A DNA stretch of 64,000 bases from Antennarius striatus. Its lineage: Eukaryota > Chordata > Actinopteri > Lophiiformes > Antennariidae. Location of the stretch: positions 4,469,501-4,533,500 of the forward strand of contig NC_090783.1 of the NCBI RefSeq assembly GCF_040054535.1, in the 5' to 3' direction. The first letter of the stretch is position 1. The number at the start of each line of letters is the position of its first letter. Positions 1 to 11,200 of the stretch are shown here, one piece after another. Position numbers and translations under genes: made by a program. A model generated the notes under the pieces. It saw only the letters and a list, made by a program, of their open reading frames with translations. It searched no databases and was not told the origin of the DNA.

Positions 1-60
1 GCTTTCTATTTCTCCAATTTGAAAGGATGTGGAAAATAGCTGGACGAACAATTCTACACA

Positions 61-85
61 TCGTCCACAGGGGGCGCCACTACAA
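61..85 (+). promoter_or_regulatory. Possible CTCF-like site
   Basis: The stretch contains CACAGGGGGCGCCAC, which resembles the AGGGGGCGC core of vertebrate CTCF sites. It lies left of the divergent promoter region. The match is by eye only. Confidence 0.25.
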
Positions 86-587
86 CCATTTTACTGGGAC
101 ACATGCATTGATCACAATGCCCCAGTAAAATCTCACAGGTTTCAATAAATTATTGATTATTAATGGGTTTTAGAATTTTAAATTGATAACAGAAAATGTA
201 TTCTAAATCATTTTATCATTAATTCGGTAGCATGGTAAAACATCAAATACAGATGCTACCCTGAAAATAGCATTTGCTAATGTTAGCTATTTACAAAACT
301 TGAACACTTGCAGCCGGTTAAGGTAAAGGGGGTGATTAAAAGGAGAGGGGGGGGCTGTGTCCCTGCAGAGCTTTATGTTTAGCAACGCCCCTGGATCCAA
401 TCCCGGGACAGAGACCTGAACCAGCACCAACCTTTCCACCCACCCTCACATGTCAATCACAGACTTCACAACCGTGAACAGTGATAGCTCCACAAATGTC
501 GCACGTCAGAATTTAAAGCGGAAAATAAGAAAACAAACCCTCAGTCGGAAACAAACCCGAGTGTGGTGTTGTCGCTGAGTTTCTTAC

Positions 588-780
588 CGTCTGTCGAATC
601 CTCCTCCGGTTGGACCGCAGTGTGAGTAGCGTCGTCCGGCAGGTTTATCCACAAACACACCGTCGGTGGGGAGAAAAAAAAGCTGTTGTTCTTCTCACAG
701 CGCCATCGTCTCCCTCCTTCGCGTCATACAGTCTTTCTATGCGGAGCCAAGACGCCTAACCTGGTCCAGGACGCGCGCAC
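588..780 (-). other. Probable non-coding first exon of a minus-strand gene (possibly fhip1a/fam160a1)
   Basis: On the minus strand this CpG-rich stretch ends in a good splice donor, GACAGACG followed by GTAAGAA, with the intron GT at plus 586-587. A TATA-like TTTAAA lies upstream, near plus 806-811. I see no convincing ATG-led reading frame, so I read it as a 5' UTR exon. In human, the gene divergent from SH3D19 is FHIP1A (FAM160A1), which suggests the identity. That is inference from synteny only, because the coding exons would lie left of the window. The transcription start is approximate. Confidence 0.4.
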
Positions 781-859
781 ATAGGTGAAACCGCACGAGT
801 ACTCATTTAAAGGCTCCTCCCACTGGTGGTGCGTTTAAAGCGCGTCGGGTTTTTTTAAC

Positions 860-2190
860 ATTCAAACGTGAAACATGCCTGAGACAAATGAAGGGATGAA
901 ATGATCCAATACAGTACTGTACAGTAATAGCCTTATTGCAGAGGTTATTTTACAAACTAGGAATTTTTAATCCAGCCAATCAGGAACAGATTATCTTTTT
1001 TTTGGTCCTCAAAAAGCAACATTCCCAGTTAATTCAGTTTGCTTATTTATGATGGGAATCACATGGTCTCATTTTTGCAACATGAAGTAAACAAAGAATT
1101 ATATTTGGCACATAATTAACCAAATAACACAAAATTAAGGTCGATTCAGCTTTGACGATTAAAAACTTGTATTCTTCAAACATTCTAGAATGATAGCGAT
1201 ACCTAAAAATAATTTCAGTGCGATTTGACAACATAATGAGTTGAAATAGCATAAACTGGCCTAGAGCTAAGAAAGTTGCGGAACCTGTGTTCATGTTTGA
1301 TTGAAGGGTACATTTTATCACTAGTCATAATTTTAATACAGAGGGACAAAATTATCAATTCTTTGTCCAAAATTGGTAACTACAATCCTCTCAGCTGTGG
1401 AAAAGCCACACTGTGCCATATACAGTATTTTGCTCTTAGACGCTCAACTCTGGAAACCTTTGTTGAACCTCGCAGCAAACGTGAACAGATCTGCAGTGAC
1501 ATCTAGTGGCTGAAGTGGTGAAACGCATTTTCCGTTCTGCACAGACGTGTTTCTGGACGCAAGAAATATTCACGAAGTTTTAGTTAATATTTGTATTGAT
1601 GACCTCATTCTGAATCATTTAAAATACAGGAATTATTTCAGGGACACGACACGTCTCAAAAGGCTACGGCTATTGGCGCATAATAAATATATGTTTAAAC
1701 TTTATTAAATTAATTAAACTTTAATTCGATTAAACTTTCGTTCAATTAATTAGTTCACACACGAAGATAACACTTTAACTATGAATGAATGAATGAATGC
1801 TTTTTTTATTTTCTACATGTGGAAGTAAAACAACAAAACTCAACAGAAAAACAAACAAGACTATTAAAAATAGACAGAACAACAGTAACAATACTCAAAG
1901 CAATGACTCCTGCATGTCCAAAAAGGAGTAGGGTGAAGATAAGCTTATTTAAACCCACCCCTTCACTATAATATAACACTTTATTAATAAATGTAAATGT
2001 TATTCAAAAAGGAGAGGAGAATTTAAGAGAACCAGATGTCTCTAAACAAAAAACAAACAAAAAAACGCACAAAGGAGCCAAAATCTCCATAGTCATAGTT
2101 TCTTTTTATGCGGTTTCGGTCGTGCACAACTGAGATCATTGGATCTGTGTACATTCCCACGCAGAAGTGGGACTGTGGTGTGTGGTGTTG
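860..2190. other. Intergenic region, no gene seen
   Basis: This stretch separates the minus-strand first exon from sh3d19. It is mostly AT-rich. Open frames are short and lack splice support. It contains a TGACATCTAGTGG motif near 1498 that recurs in fish repeats, a short GAAT run at about 1783-1800 and the repeat tail listed separately. Confidence 0.5.
1780..1990 (+). repeat. Dispersed repeat fragment, probably a LINE 3' tail
   Basis: The stretch near 1919-1962 (AAAAGGAGTAGGGTGAAGATAAG, then CTTATTTAAACCCACCCC) matches a motif I recognise as very common in teleost intergenic DNA. An A-rich, AAC-rich stretch precedes it. I cannot name the family with certainty, and no open reading frame of a retrotransposon remains. 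Confidence 0.4.
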
Positions 2191-2393
2191 GGGTCCTGTC
2201 AGTGAGTGGCACCACCTCCGCCCGCCGGGGAGCAGAGGGAGCCGCTGCGAGCTGGACAAAACTCCCACCGCCGGCGGTGAGGATTAGAGCTCATATCTGA
2301 TCCACCGCTGGGACACAGACAGAGTTCCTGAATTTATTTCCTCACTGGTGTACTTTGTTTGGAATTGGATTTTTGATTCATCTGTGGTTTTAA
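2190..2393 (+). promoter_or_regulatory. sh3d19: sh3d19 promoter and 5' UTR region
   Basis: A GC-rich block (CCGCCCGCCGGGG near 2219) precedes the first coding exon and is the likely promoter and 5' UTR. A CGGCG/GTGAGG sequence near 2274 could act as an alternative donor. I cannot fix the transcription start from sequence. Confidence 0.4.
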
Positions 2394-5334
2394 ATGTCGA
2401 TGGCTGAAGCCTGCCATGAAGATGGGGGAGGGGATCGCAGGGATCTGCGGGATGTTCGGGGCAGAGACCAAACAACAGGTATGTTGGGGAATGTACCAGG
2501 CTGTCCATCCCATGATGAACGGATCCTGACTCCTAAAGGCGACCGAGACTGGAAAAAACATGTTGACTCCTCAGTTTGAACATTGATGTCAAAATGGAGA
2601 GTTTAATCTTGATTTGAGATTAGAAAGGAGATTTTTACTCGTTTTAATGGTTATTTCAAGCTCAATTCAGCACTTTTTCATACTTGATAAAACTGTAATA
2701 CTTAACATGTTTAGAGAAATACAGTAATGGTATTGTATAACAAAAATCTGGGTGCATTATTTCATCAGTTCCAGGCAGCCTTTGTTCTCCGTTCATTCAT
2801 AGTCTGATGGAAACTCTGGAGACTTCCTTCAGATGTATAATTGAGTGCTGTCAAGTCTGCATCCATTTTATTATACTGTTACACTGTCATGTCATTTAAA
2901 TGTAGATTAACTCACAAGAATACATGGCAATTTACAAAAAAATAGACCATTTGGTTTAGTGCTTCCCAGACAATAATGGAGTTTTTATCCTCAAGAAAAT
3001 GAACAGCAATTAGTACAGAAGAAAAAACAATAGAGGATCCATTTATTCTAGACAGGATCCAACATGGAAACATGTAGACCATTCTCTAATTCTATGACTT
3101 CTTGTCATCAAGTATTTATTTTTGTTTTTCAGAAAATTAGCGCTCTATGAAATGGAAGTGTCAGTGATGCAAACATGTCATCTGAGGCCTGTCACCTTGT
3201 TACAGTAACATCACTCATCCTCTTCAGTCAACCACAAAGTGGTTGTTGAAGTTTGTCACCTGCACCTCATGGTGTGTCACCTGTCACCTGACAATAAACA
3301 GCTCTCGCTCCTGCAAATGGTAGAATCTGTATTTTTTTTAAAAAACCTGCTGACAGAACAGGCTTTCATTTTCATATTTTGGCTCAAAATAAGGCTCCTT
3401 GTTGATATAACAGCTCTGTTTGGAAAATGTGCTCATTTACTGTTGGGAAAGTGGGAAAGGAAGACTACTGAATGCACATTAAGGATGAATCTTAGGCCAC
3501 AATAGATCACGTTAAGGTTTGGGGTAGAGTTAAACCTTTTCAGTTAACTTTGGTGTAGGTATTGTCTCCTAGCTCCTCCTTTTCCTGGCAGCACCTGGTT
3601 TGCAACTCGCCCAAAAACTCCCCCCACTGCCACCCTGACCCCCGACCAGCTGTCTGGATTGGGAATTTCTGTCATTCTCTGCAGGCAAATAGTTGCTGTC
3701 ATGAATCAGCAGTATACTTGTCTGCACTTGATGCAGTTTTTGTCCATTCCCAACTATGTGTTAACATGATACACACCATCAGGAAGGTTTTAAGCATCAA
3801 CTCATTTTGTGTTCTTTCCACTGTGAATCACTATTTTGGGAGACAGTATAATTGAGTGATGCTTTCTTTTTCGAGCAGGTCCAGACCACACTCTTTAATT
3901 TATGGAAACCTAAAATTATGAGTAAGCACTTGGAGGCAGTGAGAAGAGAAAAACAGCCTTTAGGTGGAAATTTCATAACTAGTAACTAGTAACTAATGCT
4001 TAAGACTAAAGCCTTACATTAATCAGGCGTCACCTGTATAAAGCTGCGGCTGTTGTATTTTCAGGTGTAAAGGAAGATCATTTCTCTCTATTTTCAGCTG
4101 CTGTTGGGTGACTGCTGTTGCCTTGTTGACTGATGTCAGCATGTGTTCAAGTGAGATCTGCAGCTGTGAAGGAAAACTTTTCCTGATGACTGAGCAGCTA
4201 TAAAATGTGTTCAGTGTCTCCTTAGGTGCTGGTAGTCCACAAACACCAAGAGATGTATGGTGATTAGAAATAGAGTCCAAAAAGATTTCCTTCAGAGGAA
4301 ATATGTCGAAAACTAATAGATGTATTGAAAAAAATATTCTGGTCAACTGTGAAATGATTTCATTTTCTTTTTGAATGATGAAATTTAATTTTGCCCAAGC
4401 TAACAAAATTCTCTTCGGCCCTCCTGTGTGAACTGAACTAGATCGTGACTGTGGGAAACACCTTGTCATGTGATATTATTTGCATTTACCTTGAGGGAAA
4501 CATTACTGACATGGCTGGGTGGAGGCTAATTACAATTAGCTTGCAAACTAATACAGAGAGTGTCACTCTCACATTTTTAGAATTTCATCCTTGTCAATTG
4601 TATATTATATTCAAAAAGGACATAAAATCCAATAAAGAATTTACACTTTAAACCTCATGGAACGTTGGATGTATGTCTTGCAATAACTGAAACCAGATGA
4701 AGGCGATATTTCTATTGAATTGTATTCTATTCTATTCTATTCTATTCATCATTCCAGACAAATTGTAGAATAGCCAAGAGAGAAACTAAAACGTATTTCC
4801 AGCCACCTAGTTAACAATTATGTCTTAATTATATCTTGAATTTTACCTTATTCATTTTACCACAAATGAGCATAAACATCAACTTCAAAGCAAAGAGAAT
4901 AATTATTGCCAAATATAGGTTGACCTTCCCATTGTGACGTTTTACTGCATGACACACCCAAAAAAAGAATTAAAAGTATCACACGTTGTAATTAGTACAG
5001 CATTCCACCCTTAAAACACCAGATTAAACAGATAAACTGTTTATATTCATGGGGGTTTTTTTTTTTCATTCCGTCACTTTATGATTCTGTGGTTTTACAA
5101 TCAAAGCCGCTGAGGTTAATTATTATAGTATTCTTAGACCAGTGCCTGTCACAAACGGCACACAGCGTGTCTCAGAAGTCCTGTAACCTTTTACTTTGGA
5201 GGAAACAAGACAGTAACAAAACGGCGTCATGTGGTACGGCCACTTCTTCCTGAATGTCCACATTCCAGTTCATCAGATTGGCCAGGTGAACGCAGGAGAG
5301 CTGACACATTACCGGGTCCTCCCTCTCCGCTGTC

Positions 5335-5374
<40 letters not shown>

Positions 5375-8248
5375 TGTGTGTGTGTGTTTTAACCCAAAGC
5401 GCACTCGTTCGAGAGACCCGGAGACTCATTCCCGTTGGAAATGCGCCTTTGTTGCTGGGGATTTTATATTTGTTCCTTTAATTCCTCACAGGTAGGATGT
5501 CGATCCATACTACGAGTAGAGTCAACATTTATTACTTCATAATATATTCAAAAGCAAAACAAAAGCCTAATCCAACAGCTGGGCTGTGACGTCATGTTAA
5601 ATCTCACTGGTTACGCGCAAGGAACGCGTGGCGCGTATTTACAGCAAAAGCTCCGAGAGCTCGTATGGCGGGAGTTAGAAACTCGTCTTTTGACTGAAAC
5701 TCTGTTTGGAAGCTCGTCTTGTGTGTTAAAGAGTAACTCGACTCTTCAGTGAGACAACAGGTAACAGGTGTAGCAGGGGGATCCGTCAGCCAATGAGCGC
5801 CCGGGATCAGGCTTCATCAGCGCTGCCTGCGCTCCGTCGAGATTCTGGAAGAGTTCACTCTGAAATATGAGGAAATAAACGGGCTCTTATAAGATTAGAT
5901 AGTTGACTTATCTGCAGAGCTGCGGGTGGATTTTGATGTGAAATCTACTAATTTTTCTCTTCATCATACAATCTTGTTTTTATCTTGCTTTGATCTAATA
6001 TTTGCGTGTTTCGTGGCCCCTTTTCTAATCTTTAGTTATAAAATCACACAAACGCGGTTTCTGTTGATATGTCGAGGTTGTTCAGAACGGTTGCTAAATG
6101 ATTTATTATGAATGCCTGTATAATATTTATTATGAATTGTTGTATAATAATTGTATTCCTTTCAGAGGTAATAGCAGTGCATTATACAAACTGTCACTTC
6201 TTGAAAAACATTGACGCACTTGGATGTGGTTAATCGAGATTGAATTGCTGCATAACAGTTAGGCGACATTAAATTAAGAAGAAAATGTGATGTTGAATCG
6301 GAATGTTTAAATCGGAATGAAGAACTGGCACCAGGATGGAAGCCGGAATCAGAATCACTAAAAGTTCTAGTGCACAGAAGGTCTCACATCAGCCGGAACT
6401 CATCTTGAAAGCACTGACTATGGTCTCTACTATATAACCCCAGAGTTATCACATTTGATGCTTTGGGCTTTTGTTGTGATTTTACTTTTGAAATTCTAAA
6501 CTTGGCAGACAGCAAGAGACATTTAATAGAATTTGTCAAAAAGACCACTCTCTATTTTCCTCCACAGATCCCCCTGAAAGATTGAAGCCTGCTCACTCAC
6601 ATTGTAGGTATGTTGTCTTCCTACCATCCATTTCTCTTTCTTTGTTAATACCAAAAGCTTCGAATCAAATATCAGCTGTTGAGTTTCACTCCACTTTGTA
6701 CCGGAATGGATCGCTGTCCCTTTAATGGTCAGATCAACCGATTGACCAGCCGATGCACTGATCCCAATATATGGATAAATAACCCATTTGATATCAAGAT
6801 AAGAGTCTTGTTTACCATCACACTCCTGCATTTGTTTCTTAATGAGCAGGACGTGTTGATTATGATCCTCTACTGTCAAGAGAATTCACCAGAGGCTGTT
6901 AACACTTCTCTTTTCGTGTCACAGGCGTGATATTTTTCTCTTATACTCCTCTGTAAATCAGCTGTTTTTAGTGGTTATCAACCACTAAAAAATATTAATA
7001 TTCATATCAATGAATTTAGTTATTTTTGATATATTCTATTATTATCTCCTCTCTCACTGAACCTTGGGTGTCATTTTTACTCCATTTCCTTCCTTGTCCT
7101 CAAAGTTAGGTATTGCTTTCAATCCTTTCTGTCTGCGTAATGTGGCATCAATGATATCAAATGGCTGAAAGGATAGAGTTTGTTGTGCGGTGTGGATCGG
7201 GGCTGAACAAAAACATTGCTTCTGAAAAAAGCGTGAGTCACCTCAGCGGTATGCACCTGTCTGGCTGCATCCCATTAATCACATATGGGTTTCCTGTTCT
7301 ACTCTCTTCTCAGCCAAGGACCATTGTCTTCTATACGAGCTGCTATCAAAAGAAGTAAGCTTTCCAAAGCATCCACTACCAATTTAAGAGGAACAATATT
7401 TGATAATAGCTGGAAGTGATTTATTCTCATAAACAATGCAAAAAAAAATCTTTTAGATTAACTAATTCATGTCATTCTTTATCCATCAGCGAAAACAATC
7501 TCTCAGAGTGACCAAAGCAGGGACCGAAGGTAATAAATAATGTATAGCAATCACTGACGGTGAACACTTCATCTGAAATTCTGTGTATTTTGGTAGAAGT
7601 CTGGTTTCTGTTTCAGGCGCCCAGAGATCACCATTGTCTCAGCTGCACCTTTAGTCAGTCACAACTGGTTCTCAGGAACCCCCAGGGTTTACCCTCCCCC
7701 TCCTGAGTCGGACTGGTCCACCGGCATCAGGGGTGTTCCACAGGTAGGCCTCCTCTGATTGTTTGGTTTCACTTCTCGTTAGTGAGCATTTAAAAAAAAA
7801 AATCTGTTTCATTTACTAGTATAGTATTAGTGTCTAGGTGAAGGATTTTATGGCTGTATGTCTGCACTGTTGAGGACAACTCCTAAATCATAATTGTAAA
7901 TGCTGTTTGCTCACCAAACCTGTTTGAGGACAGAACCTTCAGCATTTTTCAATGGAGGTTAAATGACTTTGTTAAAGTGAATATTAATGAGTTTAAATGG
8001 TCTCAACATCGTTAGAAGGTAAAGGAAGCAGAAATGCAAGAGAACACATGTGGGTGTGTGAACACCTCTCTTTTCCGTGACTTAGTGCCCACCATCCTAT
8101 GACCAGGTGATCCAAGAGAAGAGCCAGTGTACCAGCAGGCCCACTGCGGCGCCCCGTCGGACCGCCTGTACCGTTTCAAGCGCTACCCAAACTGAGCCTG
8201 TGAGGGAAAACCCCACAACCCCTGTCCCGTCAGAGAAAAGACCAACTG
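2394..8248 (+). CDS. sh3d19: sh3d19 coding exons 1-4 (N-terminal region)
   Basis: The exons are 2394-2478, 7490-7529, 7617-7743 and 8086-8248. Donors are GTATGT, GTAATA, GTAGGC and GTGAGA; each acceptor ends in AG. Exon 1 leaves one base of a codon that exon 2 completes as GCG. Exons 2 and 3 read as KTISQSDQSRDRRRPEITIV, continuing into a segment with WFSGT and a YPPPPESDW motif. Exon 4 opens with CPPSYDQVIQE, a PPxY-type motif. No domain is recognisable; this part is expected to be disordered. Exon 1 is separated from exon 2 by a 5-kb intron, so it is the least certain exon. Confidence 0.75.
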
Positions 8249-11200
8249 GTGAGACGCGGGTCACAACAACCACTGGTGACCGTGTAGAATCAGATGTTTG
8301 CTGGACTCAGGTTCAAATTTGAGTCTGTCAAACAGAGACCCCCCTGTCGTCACTCACTACATTCACGCAGACCTGCTGTAGGACCCTTACCAGTGGGAGT
8401 GCTTAAGGAGAGGGTGCAGGGGGTGGTTTGAGACAGGCCCAGCGTGATAATCACGTCTTTCATTTCATTCCAGGCAGAAAGCCACAAAAACCACCGAGGC
8501 CATCACGGCGGAAACAAGCGCTCGGAGAACCGGCCACAGGAGGTGTTGCATGCACTGACAAGAACGCTCAAAGAAGCACCACAGTATCGGCCACAGCCGA
8601 GGAAACCAGTGGTTCAGATTTAAATCAACCCGGCCCAGCACATTCCACCCTCACATGCAGCAGATCTGTCACTGTATTCTGGGATGTTCCCACATATCTT
8701 CTTTCTGCTGCTGCTGCTGAAACCAGTCCATCCTCATCAGACTTAAGACCTGGTGAAAGGCCTGTTCCACTTCCTCGCACAAAACTTCCAAAGCAGGTGA
8801 TTAAGGGAGAGGACAAACTTCAGACTTTGATCAGTGTCACTGACATTCATGAAGACATTCACTCTGATGCAGTAAAAGTTCCAGAGGAGTATTTGAAGGA
8901 GCTATTGGAGGCGTTTCCTGCAGAGTTCGAGGAGAGCAGTGATATTGTCAACCAATCAGACGAGGCATTGCAAGCTGAAGATGGTGGCGAAATGAACTCC
9001 AAGGATATGTCCAGTCAACGTGATATGCGGGCCAGGATCCAGGCCTTTGAAGTCCAGAGTGGCACCTCTGACAAAAATGGACTCGCGAAAACAGAACCTC
9101 AATCTGGAAAGTTGACTAACAAACCTCCAGTCGCCACGAAACCGTCTGGATCTGTGAAACTTCTCACTCAACAGAATACAGATGACAGTCAGAATGTCTC
9201 ATCAGCCACCGTCCCCCCTACTCCAGCCCCCAAACCGTCAAAGAAACCAATGGGACTATCTGTGCAACAGGAACTAGAGACTTTACACAATAGGATGTCC
9301 GCCCCAAACCGATCACGCCCATCTGTGCTGACCAGGGCCAGCTGCTTCTGTGAAGATGAGGATTCACCAGCGACCCCCACACCTCCAGCGAAGCCTTTTA
9401 AGGAACCCCTGAAGCCCAACTTGAACTTTAACAACCATAACTCAGCCTCTGTGGTCACAGAGAACGTGTATGTGGACAGTCCATCAAGTAAGTAGCACTG
9501 TTCTATGTGGACAGTCCATCAAGTAAGTAGCACTGTTCAAGTTGTGTGTTGCATGTTGTATAGAGCTGTACAGTCATGTGTCTCTATTCAGATCCCGTCG
9601 TGGTCAAACCTCTTACGGCTCTGGACAGCAGACCGAGCATGGCACAGAGGCCGACCATCATCAAGGTTCCGAAAGCCGCCTCATGTGAGTCCATCTCAGT
9701 ACATAACTGAAGGCTGCGTATTATTCTGGTTTAGTTTTAATTTAACTGTGTTTTCAGTAACTTACGGTGAAGACATTTCTCTTCTCAGTCTCAGACAGCC
9801 CTCCTCCTCTCCCTGCTCAGAAGCCTGTAGGAAACACCACACCCATCCTCCCTCCCCAGGTAAGTTTTACACTATATCGACTGGTCAAACATCTCAAACC
9901 ATACTTCTGAACATCTCAGGTGACTAAAACTAGTGAAATTAGAATTTAAATAGTGAGCTGTATCAATCACGTTCATCTTGTCTGTCAGCTGTGTATTTAT
10001 TTATTTATTTATTTATTTTGCTCATGACAATGCTCCATCTTTCCAGATTGGTCGTGAACCATCGCTGCCACCTCGGTGAGTGAAATCAGATTTAAACTCT
10101 TTGTGCTTTGGCACATTTTCTAAAGATGCTTGTCCTCTCAACTTGACCTTCAGGAAGCTGACTAAAAGCGAAACACTTTCGCCTCGCCCACTGCCGGCCA
10201 AAGTTGGGCCAGGGAGACCTCCTCCCCCCAGTCTTAAGGCCATAGGTCGTTCCCATACAGTAGGGTGGGACATTCCACTAAAACCAGAAGCACCCAAAGG
10301 AAAGCCTCAAGGGAAAGGACCTGTTTTACCTCCGAGGCCCAATCCAGGCCATCGTCTCTACAACAAATACATTGTGAGAGCGATCCTGCCTTACGAATAG
10401 TCAATGTAATCAAGTTTCAACCGCTTCATGAGCATCTGCTTCATTTTTGTATTCTTCCTTTTAGCTTCAGCTTCCTCATGGGATAGCTACTTTTGACCAC
10501 AATGGGAGCAACACGGGAGAACTGTCATTTCAGGTGTCTAAACTAGTATTTGTGTTGCTCTAAATTCCACATACCTTTAAAACTTGTTGGATCTCCAGAT
10601 ACATTTCAAACCTCTGTTGGCTTTCTGCACAGAAAAATGAAGTGCTTCTGCTGCTGGAGCAGATCGATCACGGGGTATTTGAGTGTCAAGTCGGAGATGC
10701 CAAAGGCAGAATCCGGTCGTCTCACATGAAGGTCATAACTCCTCTTGACACAGCCTATCACTCGTCACCACCACAGGTAAGTTGCTCTTCAATTGCAGGT
10801 AAATGCACGTCTTTGACACCTGAATCAGGTGTGTATAATGGGCTCTGATTCATGAAGCATTATTTAGTATGTTGTTGTTGTTTTCTCCCTATAGGATGCT
10901 GGGGCACCTGATCCAGACAGAGCTGACGATAGGCTTAAGGTTCAGGCCATACATGACTTCACTCCAGGTGAGCTGCTAATTCTGCTTGATATTAAGCAAC
11001 AACATTGTCTAAAATTTTTGGAAAAAAAAAATTGCACTCTTCCTGGGGTGCCTCTGAACATAGCCCTTGGAGGAAATTAGCCTACTTTAGCCTAAAAACT
11101 AGAAGCAGAGAGACACCGCCACCCCGTCTCCCCCCATAATTAAAAAATTCAACCTTGTAGTATTATCATGGAATGTACTAAAAATATGCTTTGTAGAGAG

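Larger units (their letters stand above)
2479..7489 (+). other. sh3d19: sh3d19 intron 1
   Basis: This 5-kb intron holds no supported coding exon on the plus strand. It contains a TTCTA pentanucleotide run, a (TG)n microsatellite, a CpG-rich patch that may be an alternative first exon, and a minus-strand stretch with decayed-looking open frames at 6520-7230. These are listed separately. Confidence 0.6.

Noticed and set aside
4023..4469. 148-residue minus-strand open frame in sh3d19 intron 1
   Set aside because: No domain, weak start context, and no flanking splice signals that fit a gene model. I cannot exclude it but cannot support it.
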